From positions 372,001 to 436,000 of the forward strand of contig NZ_LT707064.1 of NCBI RefSeq assembly GCF_900156465.1: DNA of 64,000 nucleotides. The letters are read 5' to 3'. Within the stretch, counting starts at the first letter, position 1. The number at the start of each line of letters is the position of its first letter. Below the pieces are notes generated by a model, which searched no databases, was not told where the DNA came from, and saw nothing but the letters and a program-made list of their open reading frames with translations. The translations under genes and the position numbers were made by a program. This document shows positions 1 through 9,024 of the stretch, one piece after another. Source of the stretch: Pseudomonas sp. 7SR1. Its GTDB lineage: Bacteria; Pseudomonadota; Gammaproteobacteria; Pseudomonadales; Pseudomonadaceae.

Positions 1-2
1 GC

Positions 3-152
3 CAGTCCGCCCGTTTGTTTGCCGCGCTTTTCAAAGGGTCCGATCTGCTGATGATCGCGCGCTTCGATGAGGCCAGGGCAGAGGACGACAACGAAATCGA
101 ATCCTATTGCCGGGCAGCCGTCGCCATGTTCATCGCCGCGCACGAAAAATAA
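3..152 (+). CDS. C-terminal end of a TetR-like regulator (partial, host chromosome)
   Basis: An open frame enters from the window edge and ends at TAA 150-152, giving the last 49 residues of a protein. The helical, acidic sequence (LFKGSDLLMIARFDEAR within it, ending AAHEK) resembles the ligand-binding C-terminus of TetR/AcrR regulators, but the DNA-binding half lies outside the window, so the family call is tentative. It is convergent with guaA and lies outside the left att site, so it should be the resident gene downstream of guaA before the ICE came in. Confidence 0.45.
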   Translation, partial: QSARLFAALFKGSDLLMIARFDEARAEDDNEIESYCRAAVAMFIAAHEK

Positions 153-292
153 GACCGTGCCCGGAAAAGCACTCATGCATCACGAGAGAACCCAACGAAA
201 CCGGGCTGATCAAGAGATTTGATCCCAGGCCCTTCCCTGGCGAGGCGACAGGGTATCGAGCACCCCGCAGGGCATTTGCCCCAAAAAGCCAA

Positions 293-314
293 AAGCCCGC
301 AATTACGCGGGCTT
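293..314 (-). terminator. Probable original guaA terminator
   Basis: Perfect 8-bp stem AAGCCCGC/GCGGGCTT with a 6-nt loop. Read on the minus strand the stem is followed by TTTTGGCTTTTT, a good U-run. It lies just downstream, in guaA orientation, of the displaced guaA stop codon at 361-363. This fits the terminator that served guaA before the ICE separated them. Confidence 0.65.
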
Positions 315-360
315 CAGGGCATTTCCTGTTAATGGGTGCCGGACAACGCCGGACGCCCAA

Positions 361-379
361 TCATTCCCACTCCATCATC
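361..379. other. Left attachment site (displaced guaA 3' end)
   Basis: The 19 bp TCATTCCCACTCCATCATC match the guaA end at 58093-58111 with three differences; the block TCCCACTC (365-372) is identical in both. Read on the minus strand it gives GAG TGG GAA TGA, that is Glu-Trp-Glu-stop, the same last residues as GuaA. So this is the original 3' end of guaA pushed 57.7 kb away by the insertion. Confidence 0.85.
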
Positions 380-578
380 AACAGGTCTCGCAAGCCCGCG
401 TGGATAAAGGGATTTGCGATGATCGACATGGGCCACTACCGTCGCTTTTACCGTCATCCGACAAGAGCTTTATCTGGTGCGGAAGATGGAGGAACTTGAG
501 GGGCGACGACTCTGGCAACTCCATCGTCAATCACCCTCTAGGATAGCGCAGACAAGCACAGCAGTCTTCCTCCGAGCA
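380..578. other. ICE left end, no gene, arm-type repeat
   Basis: I see no credible gene between the left att site and the DUF2274 gene. Bases 445-456 (CTTTTACCGTCA) exactly repeat 57819-57830 beside the integrase gene, which suggests an arm-type integrase or excisionase binding site at this end. Confidence 0.55.
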
Positions 579-821
579 TCACTTCGTTGATGGCTTCGGC
601 GCTGGCCCCTGCCCTCCCCTCTTGAAACCACGATCCCCTGCCATAAACACCTCAAGCATGTGCGGAATCAGCACTGTGGCATCGACCGCTTCACCGTAGA
701 TCTGCGCGTGCAGCGCGGCGTAGCGGTCGAGATCTGCTTTCAAGCTGGCCGAGCAAACAAAGGTCAGCTTAGTGGATTCCGTCTTCGGTAGCGGCCCGAG
801 CCGCAGCTTGCGCGTCGTCAT
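579..821 (-). CDS. DUF2274 domain-containing protein
   Basis: An 80-residue basic protein of the DUF2274 family, which is found almost only as the last gene of Tn4371/RP4-type trb operons. Its start overlaps the trbI stop by ATGA, so it is translationally coupled. The function is unknown; small size and a short RHH-like N-terminus (RKLRLGPLPK) allow DNA binding as a guess only. It is the last gene before the left att site. Confidence 0.8.
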   Translation of the reverse strand: MTTRKLRLGPLPKTESTKLTFVCSASLKADLDRYAALHAQIYGEAVDATVLIPHMLEVFMAGDRGFKRGGQGPAPKPSTK

Positions 822-2098
822 CGAGAAGTCCCCCTGTTGAAGAAAAGTGGCTGGTACGGCCGCAGCACCAAGTCGCGGTTGACGATGATGCGAACCGGCA
901 AGCCGGGGCGCTCGGTCAGCGTCGGCTGGATGTTGAGGTTGCGCCGGGTCATCTCCTGGCCGACCTGATTGATGCTGTCCTGCGCGCTGTCGCGCCCGGC
1001 GATGATGACGCGATCACCGTCTTGCCGGTTCTCCGGCGCGGCCAACTCGGCACCGATGCCCAGCAGCGTGGTCAGCGCCGCGCCGGCAAAGATGCGATCC
1101 CAATGCCAATCCACGTCATCCTCCAGGCCGGCATAGCCGGCCGGGTCGGTGCCGGCCAGGTTATCGAGCGTGAGCGAGGACGTATCCGGCAGGATGATGC
1201 GGTTCCACACCACCTGCACGCGGCTCTGCCCGTAGCTGACCTGGCTGTTGTATTTGCCCAGGATGCGCGAACCCTGCGGAATCAGCAGGAAGCGCCCGGT
1301 GGCCGTGTCATAGACCGGCTCCGTTACAGTGGCGATCACGTCGCCCGGCAGATCGGACTTGATGCCCGTCACCAGCGCCCCGGCGACCACCGTTCCGGCC
1401 ATGACCTGATACGGCGAAGCCGGCAGGGTCAGGTTGCCGGAATTGCGGGTTTCCGTGGTTCCGGCTTTCTGGAAAGCCTCTTTCTGGTCTTGCCGGTTCT
1501 GTACGGCGGTCGGGTCGGCAGGCTGGGCCGCCGTCGAGGCCGGGCCAGCCGCCAGTGGGTCGAACGCCGCATTGGCGGCGAAGCCCGGCGCGGCGGCCAC
1601 CTGCGTCTGCGCCACCGGCGCGGCCTGCTGCGAACCCGAGCGGAAGAACACCGACGATGCCGCCGCCGCTTCGGCTTCCTTGCGTAGCGCGTCGTTCGGG
1701 TCGTGGCCGGGGGCCGCGTAGGCGGCCGTCACCGGCTGCTGCGACTTCACGATGGCCGGGCCAAGATCGCCCGGCAGCGGCGGCCCCAGCCCCGGCACGG
1801 ATGCCGGCAACGGGGGCGGCAGCTTGGAGTAGTTGGCCGGCAGCGCGTCCAGCCCTTCGGACTTCGAGACGCGATCGACGTTGTAAAGCTCGGTCTGCTC
1901 GCCCGCGCCGCGCCGCTGCGGTTGCAGTGACCACATCAGCGCGCCGAGCACGGCGACCGACAGGGTGCCGGCGAGGATGGCCAGCGTGCGCCGGTTCAGG
2001 CGCGTGACCGGGCGCGGCTGTGCGCGCAGCGCCACCGCCTCGGGTGCTACCTTGCCCGCCTGCGGCGTGGCGAGGTCGGGAGTTTCGTCCTGGCTCAT
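818..2098 (-). CDS. trbI: TrbI, VirB10-like channel protein
   Basis: A 426-residue VirB10 homologue that spans both membranes and forms the outer-membrane core of the mating channel with TrbG and TrbH-type partners. It has one N-terminal membrane helix (about residues 38-57, TLAILAGTLSVAVLGALMW), a Pro/Ala-rich periplasmic linker (about 90-220) and the conserved C-terminal VirB10 beta-barrel domain from about residue 230 (VMAGTVVAGALVTGI, VWNRIILPD, LLGIGAELAAP). The length is normal. It follows trbG by 2 bases and overlaps the DUF2274 gene. Confidence 0.95.
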   Translation of the reverse strand: MSQDETPDLATPQAGKVAPEAVALRAQPRPVTRLNRRTLAILAGTLSVAVLGALMWSLQPQRRGAGEQTELYNVDRVSKSEGLDALPANYSKLPPPLPASVPGLGPPLPGDLGPAIVKSQQPVTAAYAAPGHDPNDALRKEAEAAAASSVFFRSGSQQAAPVAQTQVAAAPGFAANAAFDPLAAGPASTAAQPADPTAVQNRQDQKEAFQKAGTTETRNSGNLTLPASPYQVMAGTVVAGALVTGIKSDLPGDVIATVTEPVYDTATGRFLLIPQGSRILGKYNSQVSYGQSRVQVVWNRIILPDTSSLTLDNLAGTDPAGYAGLEDDVDWHWDRIFAGAALTTLLGIGAELAAPENRQDGDRVIIAGRDSAQDSINQVGQEMTRRNLNIQPTLTERPGLPVRIIVNRDLVLRPYQPLFFNRGTSR

Positions 2099-2100
2099 GG

Positions 2101-3114
2101 TCAGTTCCTCCCACTCCTTGATACGACGCCATCCGTGCGTTCGATTCGCACCACGTCGCCGCCATCACCGCCCAGGCGCAGTTCGGCAGCGCCGAACAGC
2201 CGATCCACGATGTAGTACGGCGAGCGGAAACGGTAGTTCACCAGTTGCCCGTCGCCCTGCGCGCCGATCACGAACAGCGGCGGTAGCTCGCCTTGCGCGA
2301 TGCCCGGCGGGAACTGGATATAGACCTTCTCGCCATCGTCGAAGGCGCGCAGCGGCTTCCACGGCGGATTGCTGCCGCTGACCGCGTAGCGGAAGCGGAT
2401 CTTCTCCAGCGACAGGCCGGTATCGACCGGCACGGCGGCGCTGGCCGCCTGCGCCTGGCGCTGCAAGGCCAGCATCCGGTCTTTCGGGTAGTCCCAGGAC
2501 ACCGACGCCATCCACGCCTTCTCGGTCGAGGTCAGCTCCAGCAGGTACGTTCGGCGGCTGGTAGTGATGACCAGATTGGTTTTGAGGCCCGAGCGGATCG
2601 GCTTGACCAGCACATTGACGCGCAGGTCGGCGCCGCTGCCGCTGGACGTGTCGCCCACGATCCAGCGCACGGTATCGCCTGCGGCAACCGTCACCAGCTC
2701 CTCGCCTGGCTGGAGCGAAACCACGGTCACGCGCCCCGGCGCGGCATAGACCTGATACAACGCGCCGTCGGTGAAAGGCCATACCTGAATCGCATTGACG
2801 TAGCCCTCGCGCGTGGGCGCGATGCGCGCCTCGGCATTCGCACGCGAGACACGCACCTTCTCGTCGGCAGGTTCCGGCACGGTCGGGGCGGTGTCCACCT
2901 CGGGCAGCGGCTTCAACTGCGCCGGCAGTGCCAGCGGCTCGGGCACGGCGACCACTTCCACCGGCGCGGGCGGCTCCGGCAGCGGCTGCGCCTGCACTGG
3001 CTCATCGAGAGAGATGGACGGCGGCGGCTTGCCCTGCGAGGCGCAGCCCGAGAACAGGACAGTCGAGGCCAGCAGGATCAACGGAAAAACGGATTTACGG
3101 AAAAGTGCATTCAT
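2101..3114 (-). CDS. trbG: TrbG, VirB9-like channel protein
   Basis: A 337-residue VirB9 homologue. The N-terminus has a lipoprotein-type signal (LILLASTVLFSGC, acylated Cys at about 24), then a Pro-rich stretch, and from about residue 100 the VirB9/CagX domain (YVNAIQVWPFTDGALYQVYA, TYLLELTS, VNYRFRSPYYIVDRLF). It forms the periplasmic and outer-membrane part of the core complex with TrbI. Its start overlaps the trbF stop (ATGA). Confidence 0.95.
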   Translation of the reverse strand: MNALFRKSVFPLILLASTVLFSGCASQGKPPPSISLDEPVQAQPLPEPPAPVEVVAVPEPLALPAQLKPLPEVDTAPTVPEPADEKVRVSRANAEARIAPTREGYVNAIQVWPFTDGALYQVYAAPGRVTVVSLQPGEELVTVAAGDTVRWIVGDTSSGSGADLRVNVLVKPIRSGLKTNLVITTSRRTYLLELTSTEKAWMASVSWDYPKDRMLALQRQAQAASAAVPVDTGLSLEKIRFRYAVSGSNPPWKPLRAFDDGEKVYIQFPPGIAQGELPPLFVIGAQGDGQLVNYRFRSPYYIVDRLFGAAELRLGGDGGDVVRIERTDGVVSRSGRN

Positions 3115-3815
3115 GGCTTAGCTCCTTCGGAAGAATCCAGTTCGCGGCTCCACGACAGGCCATTGACGTAGATACCCAGCGGGTTCTTGCGCAGGCGCTG
3201 TTCGGTGCGCGGGGTTTGCAGCACGGTGGAAAGCACGGCGTTCCAGCGTTCGGTGCCAGCAGGTGCGCCGTTGACGAATCGCTGTTCCGTCCAGCGCACG
3301 TTGAAAGACGTGTCGCTGGCGCGGACAACGCTGGTGATCTGCACCGTCACCGACTCGCGGCCGATGCGGGCGAAGGGATCGTTCTTGCTGGCGTAGTCGT
3401 TGAGCACGGCCGCGCCCTTGTCGGTGGTGTAGTCGTAGGCATCCAGCCAGTTCTGCCGCACTACGATGGGGTCGATGGACAGGGAGCGCACCAGCGTCAC
3501 GAAGCGCGCCAGGTGGTGCGCAATCTGCGCATCGGCGGGCCGGTACGGCGTGGCCGCTTCGCCGACGGCGCGCACCTGCCCCGACTGATCGACCTCGATG
3601 ACATAGGGGGTGACGATGGACTGCGCCGAGCGCCACACCAGGCCGCCGGCCATCAGCAGCGCCAGCGTGAGGCAGCCGAAGGCCATGAATCGCCAGTTCT
3701 TGGCCTGGACGCGGGCCGAACCGATGCGGTCGTCCCACACCTGCGCGGCCGATTGATACGGGGTGGCAGGCTTTGGCGTGTCGGCATAGCGCACCTGCGG
3801 TCGCTTGAATCGCAT
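3111..3815 (-). CDS. trbF: TrbF, VirB8-like assembly protein
   Basis: A 234-residue inner-membrane protein with a short cytoplasmic N-terminus, one membrane helix (about residues 43-62, FMAFGCLTLALLMAGGLVW) and a periplasmic NTF2-like VirB8 domain (from SIVTPYVIEVDQSGQ). VirB8 proteins nucleate the inner-membrane complex of the type IV secretion system. It lies 30 bases after trbL and overlaps trbG by ATGA. The length is typical. Confidence 0.94.
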   Translation of the reverse strand: MRFKRPQVRYADTPKPATPYQSAAQVWDDRIGSARVQAKNWRFMAFGCLTLALLMAGGLVWRSAQSIVTPYVIEVDQSGQVRAVGEAATPYRPADAQIAHHLARFVTLVRSLSIDPIVVRQNWLDAYDYTTDKGAAVLNDYASKNDPFARIGRESVTVQITSVVRASDTSFNVRWTEQRFVNGAPAGTERWNAVLSTVLQTPRTEQRLRKNPLGIYVNGLSWSRELDSSEGAKP

Positions 3816-3845
3816 AGGGGTTCTCCTTGGTGGTCAGGTATCGGG

Positions 3846-5219
3846 TCATTCATCGGGGCGCAGGCTCGGGCCTTGCCCCGAGCCGCCGCCGTCACCACCG
3901 CGCAGCGTGTGGGCGGCGGTGGTCGCGGCATGGGTGATCTGCTGGCGGCGGTGCATCCGCTTGGCCCACGCGGGTTGCTCCTGCGTCGGCGCGCTGGCGG
4001 CGCTGTCCGTGCCTTCGCCTGCGGCGGCCTGGCCGGAGCCGGCAGTGCCGGCATCGGCGCCGTTCCAGCCAGCACGGAAGGAACCGGCCACCTTCTGCCC
4101 GGCAGCGGACACACCCGATGCAGCGCGGCGGCCTGCCGCCTGCGCGCCGGTCTTGGCGACGTTGCCCAGGCCCGCAGCCGCGCCCTTGGCCCCGCCGCCC
4201 GCGGCGGCGGAACCGGCCTGGAATGCGGACTTGGCACTGCTGGCCGCCGACGTGGCGGCGCGTGCGCCGCTGCCGGCCAGCTTGGCGGCGGCCGGGGCCA
4301 TGCGTGCGCCCGCCATGACCGCACCGCCCACGCCGGTCGCGGCGGCACCGATGGCAACGCCCGTGCCGACCGCGCCGACGGCAGCGCCGGCCATCGCGCC
4401 CGCGCCAAGCTGCGGCGCACCGGACACAAGGCCGGTCGCGATCCCGGGGCCGAAGATGCCCAGCGCCAGCAGCGCGAGCGAGGCCAGCATCACGACCAGC
4501 GCGTGGTCGATGGAAGGCTCGTCGGGATGAACCTGGAACTCCGCGAACAGGCCCGAGCCGATACCGACGATGACGGCTAGCACCAAGACCTTGATGCCTG
4601 ACGAAACCACATTGCCGAGCACCTTTTCCGCGAGGAAGCTCGTCTTGTTCCAGAGTGCGAACGGAATCAAGACGAAGCCGGCAAGCGTGGTCAGTTTGAA
4701 CTCGATCAGCGTGATGAAAAGCTGTACCGCGAGCACGAAGAAGCAGAGGATCACCACCAGCCAGGCGATGAACAGCACCACGATGGGGTCGAGGTTCACG
4801 AATACTTCGGGGAAGCCGGCCATGTCGCCGATCTGCTCAAGAATCGGCGCACCAGCGTCGATGCCCGTCTTCGCCAGCCGCCCGGGCTGGAGAAAGTTCT
4901 CCATGCTCAACGTCGAGCCGGTGGCCGTCAGGCCCAGGCCGGCGAACGACCTGAACAAGATGCCCGACAGCCAGTTGAAGTTGTTGATGATGTAGGCGAA
5001 GGCACCGACGTAGAGCACCTTGCGCAACAGCTTGGCGATGACGTCCTCGCCTTGGCCGGTGGCATGACTCATGGCCCAATACAGGCCGGCGATGGTCATG
5101 TCGATGACGATCAGCGTGGCCGTCAGGAACGCGACTTCGCCTTGCAGCAGACCGAAACCCGAGTCGATGTAGCGCGAGAACGTGTCGAGGAATCTGTCGA
5201 TGATGGTCACGTCGTTCAT
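3846..5219 (-). CDS. trbL: TrbL, VirB6-like polytopic membrane protein
   Basis: A 457-residue protein, with the start at MNDVTIIDRF because this ATG overlaps the trbK stop (ATGA). There are about six membrane helices over residues 30-250 (for example VAFLTATLIVIDMTIAGLYW, VVLFIAWLVVILCFFVLAV) followed by a long Ala/Gly-rich, charged tail from about residue 270. It is the VirB6 counterpart that lines the inner-membrane channel. The low-complexity tail is typical of the TrbL family. Confidence 0.93.
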   Translation of the reverse strand: MNDVTIIDRFLDTFSRYIDSGFGLLQGEVAFLTATLIVIDMTIAGLYWAMSHATGQGEDVIAKLLRKVLYVGAFAYIINNFNWLSGILFRSFAGLGLTATGSTLSMENFLQPGRLAKTGIDAGAPILEQIGDMAGFPEVFVNLDPIVVLFIAWLVVILCFFVLAVQLFITLIEFKLTTLAGFVLIPFALWNKTSFLAEKVLGNVVSSGIKVLVLAVIVGIGSGLFAEFQVHPDEPSIDHALVVMLASLALLALGIFGPGIATGLVSGAPQLGAGAMAGAAVGAVGTGVAIGAAATGVGGAVMAGARMAPAAAKLAGSGARAATSAASSAKSAFQAGSAAAGGGAKGAAAGLGNVAKTGAQAAGRRAASGVSAAGQKVAGSFRAGWNGADAGTAGSGQAAAGEGTDSAASAPTQEQPAWAKRMHRRQQITHAATTAAHTLRGGDGGGSGQGPSLRPDE

Positions 5220-5542
5220 GGCGTGTCCTCCGCCGCGGCGATCGGCGCATCGCCTTCCGGCGTGTCGTCGGTGGGCGTGTCGAAGCTCGCCGGGATCGGC
5301 GGCAGTTCGGCCAGCGTCCGGTATTCGTCCGGCCCGGTCTGGCCGGCGAAGAACCGCCGCCGGAAGGCTTTGGTGGCGGCGCGGCAGGTGTCTTCGCCTG
5401 CGGCTTGCCGGTCGGCCGCGCATTGGGCACGCAACGCCTTGAGCCGCACGGGATCGGCGGCCAAGGTCGCGGCCAGGTCTTCGACCGGCTGCTGGCCGCA
5501 CGCGGTCAGCAGCACGGCCAGCTGGACAGGAACGCATCGCAT
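5216..5542 (-). CDS. trbK: TrbK-like entry-exclusion lipoprotein
   Basis: A 108-residue protein with a short lipoprotein signal (VQLAVLLTACG, Cys 15) and a compact four-cysteine-type core (ADPVRLKALRAQCAADRQAAG, then RRRFFAG). The position between trbJ and trbL is that of trbK, the entry-exclusion lipoprotein of RP4-like systems. It is clearly related to the eexN product at 13192-13449 (same ADP.RLK.LR..C..DR block), so the ICE carries two exclusion-type lipoproteins. Confidence 0.8.
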   Translation of the reverse strand: MRCVPVQLAVLLTACGQQPVEDLAATLAADPVRLKALRAQCAADRQAAGEDTCRAATKAFRRRFFAGQTGPDEYRTLAELPPIPASFDTPTDDTPEGDAPIAAAEDTP

Positions 5543-5554
5543 GGCCGCCTCCCG

Positions 5555-6292
5555 TCAGTTGTTGTAGAAGTTGACGGACTGCGGCGTGTACGGCGTGCCG
5601 GTGCCGAGGAAGCGCCGCCGCACTTCGCGGGCGCGTTCGGTGGCCGCCGCCTGCCGCGCCAGTTCCAGCGAGGCCGCGCGGTCTTGCGTGATCTGGAGCT
5701 GCTGGGCCTGGATGGACTGCTTGGCCTGCAAGGCGAGAAGCTGGTTCGTCGCCTGCATGGCCTGCAAGGCACCCGCCGCCGATTGGCTCTGGTTCACGAG
5801 GTCGGCCAGCGCGCTTTCGTCCTGCGCCAGGTTCTGCGACACCTGCGCCTGCATCCGCATCGCGGTGTGCAGGCCGTTCAGGGTGTTCTTCCAGCGTTCC
5901 TGCGCATCGCGCAGCATCTGGTCGCCGCTGACGGTGGCGGCGTAATGCTCGGGGTACAGGCGCGAGAAGGTGGCATCCATGCTCTGCACGTCATAGGCCA
6001 GCCCTTGCGCCTCGGCGATCAGGCGTTCGGTCGTGGCGAGCGTCGAGCGCAGGCGGTTGACGATGTTGAAGTCGAGATTCGCCAGGTTGCGCGCCTGGTT
6101 CATCAACATCTGCGCTTCGTTTTGAAGCTGGTTGATCTGGTTGTTGATCTGCTCCAGCGTGCGAACGGCGGTCAGCGTGTTCTGCACGAAGTTGGACGGG
6201 TCGAACACCGTCAGCGCCGATGCGGGCTGCACGGCCAGCAGCGACACCGACAGCGCGGCGGCCAGCGTTACGGAAAGCACACGGGTCTTCAT
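5555..6292 (-). CDS. trbJ: TrbJ, VirB5-like minor pilus protein
   Basis: A 245-residue secreted protein with a Sec signal peptide (cleavage after about Ala 26, PASA-LTVF) and long Gln-rich helices (QINNQINQLQNEAQML). It belongs to the VirB5/TrbJ family of pilus-tip proteins. The C-terminus ends with RRRFLGTGTPYTPQ, which recurs in the EexN lipoprotein of this ICE. The start overlaps the trbE stop by ATGA. Confidence 0.92.
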   Translation of the reverse strand: MKTRVLSVTLAAALSVSLLAVQPASALTVFDPSNFVQNTLTAVRTLEQINNQINQLQNEAQMLMNQARNLANLDFNIVNRLRSTLATTERLIAEAQGLAYDVQSMDATFSRLYPEHYAATVSGDQMLRDAQERWKNTLNGLHTAMRMQAQVSQNLAQDESALADLVNQSQSAAGALQAMQATNQLLALQAKQSIQAQQLQITQDRAASLELARQAAATERAREVRRRFLGTGTPYTPQSVNFYNN

Positions 6293-8739
6293 GGCAGGTT
6301 CTCCTGTCGTGGTTGGGAAAGGAAAGAAGCCGCCGCTGGCGAGGACGGCAGCAGGTCGGCGGCCCAATCGAGGCCGCGATGGCGCAGCCACGCGCCGGCG
6401 AAGCCGGGAGCGCCGGCCTGCATCAGCACCCGCTCTATGTCGCGTTGGTCTTGCGGTGTGGATGCGCCCGCGAAGGCAAGCGCAGCCGGCCCCAGGTCGA
6501 GGTCGAACAGGCGATTGCCCAGGCGCGATTGGTAGTAGTAATCGCGCTTGGGCTGCGCGGTGGCGACGATCTCGATTTGCCGGCTGTTGAGGCCGAAGCC
6601 CTCGTAGATCGTGCGAATCTGCGGCTCGGTCGCCTGCGGGTTAGGGAGAAAGATCCTGCTCGCGCAGCTTTCGATGATCGCGGGCGCGATGGTCGAATCC
6701 TTGATGTCCGTAAGGCTCTGCGTGGCGAAGATCACCGACACGTTTTTCTTGCGCAGCGTCTTGAGCCATTGCCGGATGCGCGCCGCGAAGGATGGTTCAT
6801 CGAGGAACAACCACGCTTCATCGAGGATCAGCAGCGTGGGCGCACCGTCGAAACGCGCATCGAAGCGGGAGAACAGGTAACGCAGCACCGCTTGCACGGC
6901 GGCGGGGCTGTGCATCAGTTCTTCCATCTCGAAGCCCTGCACGTCGCCGCTGCCGAGCCGGTCGCGGTCGGCATCCAGCAGCTTGCCGTGCGCGCCGCCC
7001 AGTACATACGGCGACAACGCCTGCCGTAGGGCGTTCGATTGCAGCAGCACCGAAAGCCCGGTCATCGTGCGCTGTTCCACCGGCGCACCGGCAAGGCTTC
7101 CCAGCGCCGACCAGATAGCGGCTTTCTCGTCGGGGCCGACGGTCACGCCTTCGTGCAGCAAGCGGCCTTCGATCCATTCGGCCGCCCAGGTGCGGTAGCC
7201 TTCGCCGTCGATGCGCGCGAGTGGCTGGAAGGCGATGCCGCCGTCCGCGCCCAGGTCGTAGTGTTCGCCCCCCAGGCCCAGCACCGTCGCTCGCATGGAT
7301 CGCCCCATGTCGAAGGCGAAGATGCGCGAGCCGCCATAGCGGCGGAACTGCAAGGCCAGCATCGCAAGCAGAACGGACTTGCCCATGCCGGTCGGGCCGG
7401 CGACCAGCGTGTGGCCGACGTCGCCGATGTGCGTCACCAGCCGGAACGGCGTCGCGCCATCGGTGCGCGTGACGATCAGCGGCGGGCCGTCCAGATGCTT
7501 GTTGCGCTCGGGGCCGGCCCACACCGCCGACACCGGCATCATGTGCGCCAGGTTCAGCGTTGAGACGATGGGCTGGCGCACGTTGGCGTAGGCGTTGCCC
7601 GGCACCGATGACAGCCACGCATCGACTGCATTCAAGGTTTCGGGAATGGTCACGAAGCCCCGGCCCTGAATCACGCGCTCCACCATGCGCAGCTTCTCGT
7701 CGGCCACGGCCGGGTCGGCATCGAGCACTGTCACCGTGGCGGTGAGGTAGCCGAAGGCGACTTGATCGCTGCCCAGCTCCTGCAAGGCGGCGTCCGCGTC
7801 GGCCGCCTTGTTGCTGGCATCCGTGTCCACCAAGGGCGATTCCTGCTGAAAGATCGTTTCGCGCAGCAGCGCGGTGACGTTCTTGCGCTTGGCAAACCAT
7901 TGGCGGCGCAGGCGGCCCAGCTCCTTTTCCGCCTCGGCTTTGTCAAGGCAGAGGAACCGGGTTGACCAGCGATAGGCAAAGCCCAGGCGGTTGAGGTCGT
8001 CCAGCAGGCCCGGCCAGGTCGAGGTCGGGAAGCCCCGCACCGACACCACGCGCAGGTGTTGGTCGCCCAGCATGGGCGCCAGACCACCGACCAGCGCGGA
8101 ATCGGCCAGCAGCGCGTCGAGGTGGAAAGGCACTTCGGGCACGCCTACGCGGTAGCGCCGCGTGGACACCGTGGCGTGCAGGTAGGTCAGCGTCTGCGCG
8201 TCATCGAGCCAGGCGATTTCCGGCATCACGCCATCGAGCAGGTCGAACACGCGATCGGTTTCCGCCACGAAGGCATCGAGCCGACCGCGCCAGTCCACGC
8301 CATCGCCCGGCGCGTGCTCGTAGAGCAGCTTGGCCGCACGGGCGCGGGATTCTTCCGGCGGCAGGTAGGCCAGCGTCAGGTGATAGGCGCTCTCGAAGTG
8401 GTGGCCCGATTCCTCGAAGGCGGCGCGGCGTTCCTCGTCCACCAGCCACGACAACGGCTCGGGAAATTCCGAGTGCGGGTAGTCCGCCGCCGGCCGGCGC
8501 TCGGCTTCCACGAACAGCGCCCAGCCCGAACCCAGCCGGCGCAGTGCGTTGTTCAGCCGCGCGGTGGTGGCGATCAGCTCGCCCTGCGTGGCGCTGTCCA
8601 GATCCGGCCCACGAAAGCGCGCCGTTCGCTGGAAAGCTCCATCCTTGTTCAGCACCACGCCAGGCGCGACCAGCCCGGCCCAGGGCAGCCAGTCGGCCAG
8701 CAAGGCGGGCCGCTGGCGGTATTCGGCAAGGTTCAGCAT
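6289..8739 (-). CDS. trbE: TrbE, VirB4-like secretion ATPase
   Basis: An 816-residue VirB4 ATPase that powers pilus assembly and DNA transfer at the cytoplasmic face. The N-terminal CagE/VirB4 domain covers about residues 1-430; Walker A GPTGMGKS lies at 448-455, and Walker B (LLILDEAWLFLDE) lies in the C-terminal third, followed by FATQSLTDI, the typical sensor block. The length is standard. It begins 12 bases after trbD and overlaps trbJ. Confidence 0.97.
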   Translation of the reverse strand: MLNLAEYRQRPALLADWLPWAGLVAPGVVLNKDGAFQRTARFRGPDLDSATQGELIATTARLNNALRRLGSGWALFVEAERRPAADYPHSEFPEPLSWLVDEERRAAFEESGHHFESAYHLTLAYLPPEESRARAAKLLYEHAPGDGVDWRGRLDAFVAETDRVFDLLDGVMPEIAWLDDAQTLTYLHATVSTRRYRVGVPEVPFHLDALLADSALVGGLAPMLGDQHLRVVSVRGFPTSTWPGLLDDLNRLGFAYRWSTRFLCLDKAEAEKELGRLRRQWFAKRKNVTALLRETIFQQESPLVDTDASNKAADADAALQELGSDQVAFGYLTATVTVLDADPAVADEKLRMVERVIQGRGFVTIPETLNAVDAWLSSVPGNAYANVRQPIVSTLNLAHMMPVSAVWAGPERNKHLDGPPLIVTRTDGATPFRLVTHIGDVGHTLVAGPTGMGKSVLLAMLALQFRRYGGSRIFAFDMGRSMRATVLGLGGEHYDLGADGGIAFQPLARIDGEGYRTWAAEWIEGRLLHEGVTVGPDEKAAIWSALGSLAGAPVEQRTMTGLSVLLQSNALRQALSPYVLGGAHGKLLDADRDRLGSGDVQGFEMEELMHSPAAVQAVLRYLFSRFDARFDGAPTLLILDEAWLFLDEPSFAARIRQWLKTLRKKNVSVIFATQSLTDIKDSTIAPAIIESCASRIFLPNPQATEPQIRTIYEGFGLNSRQIEIVATAQPKRDYYYQSRLGNRLFDLDLGPAALAFAGASTPQDQRDIERVLMQAGAPGFAGAWLRHRGLDWAADLLPSSPAAASFLSQPRQENLP

Positions 8740-8751
8740 GGCGACATCTCC

Positions 8752-9024
8752 CTACACGTCCAGCAGCGGCTTGTGCTTGATGTGCCGGGCGAAGACCTGC
8801 ATGAACTGCGGATCGACACGCGCGCCCCACACGGCTAGCGAGTGACCGACGATCCAGAGCACGACACCAGGAATCCAGAGTTGCAGGCCCAGCCCGACGG
8901 CGGCGGCCAGCGTGCCGTTGGCAATCGCCACGGTGCGCGGCGCACCGCCCATGAGGATCGGTTCGGTGAGCGAGCGATGCAGCGGCACCTCGAAGCCGGC
9001 CGCGAAGCTATCCGCGCCGCTCAT
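8752..9024 (-). CDS. trbD: TrbD, VirB3-like membrane protein
   Basis: A 90-residue protein with the VirB3 signature PLHRSLTEPILMGGAPR at the N-terminus and two membrane helices (about 31-50 and 52-66). It anchors the VirB4 ATPase. I chose the ATG at 9024 because it overlaps the trbC stop (ATGA) and gives the normal family length; the longer upstream frame is a shadow of trbC. Confidence 0.93.
   Translation of the reverse strand: MSGADSFAAGFEVPLHRSLTEPILMGGAPRTVAIANGTLAAAVGLGLQLWIPGVVLWIVGHSLAVWGARVDPQFMQVFARHIKHKPLLDV

Noticed and set aside
1..360. A second tandem island to the left of the ICE
   Set aside because: Terminator and guaA-end remnant in the expected orientation fit plain chromosome; no integrase or mobility gene is visible in the short flank, although too little is seen to exclude it.
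107..499. A 130-codon plus-strand frame across the left att site
   Set aside because: It spans the end of the TetR-like gene, the terminator and the att repeat, has no protein family character and would be a product of the insertion itself.
2928..4580. A 550-codon plus-strand frame opposite trbF/trbL
   Set aside because: It is the GC-rich antisense shadow of two well-supported trb genes and has Arg/Ala/Gly-rich random composition.
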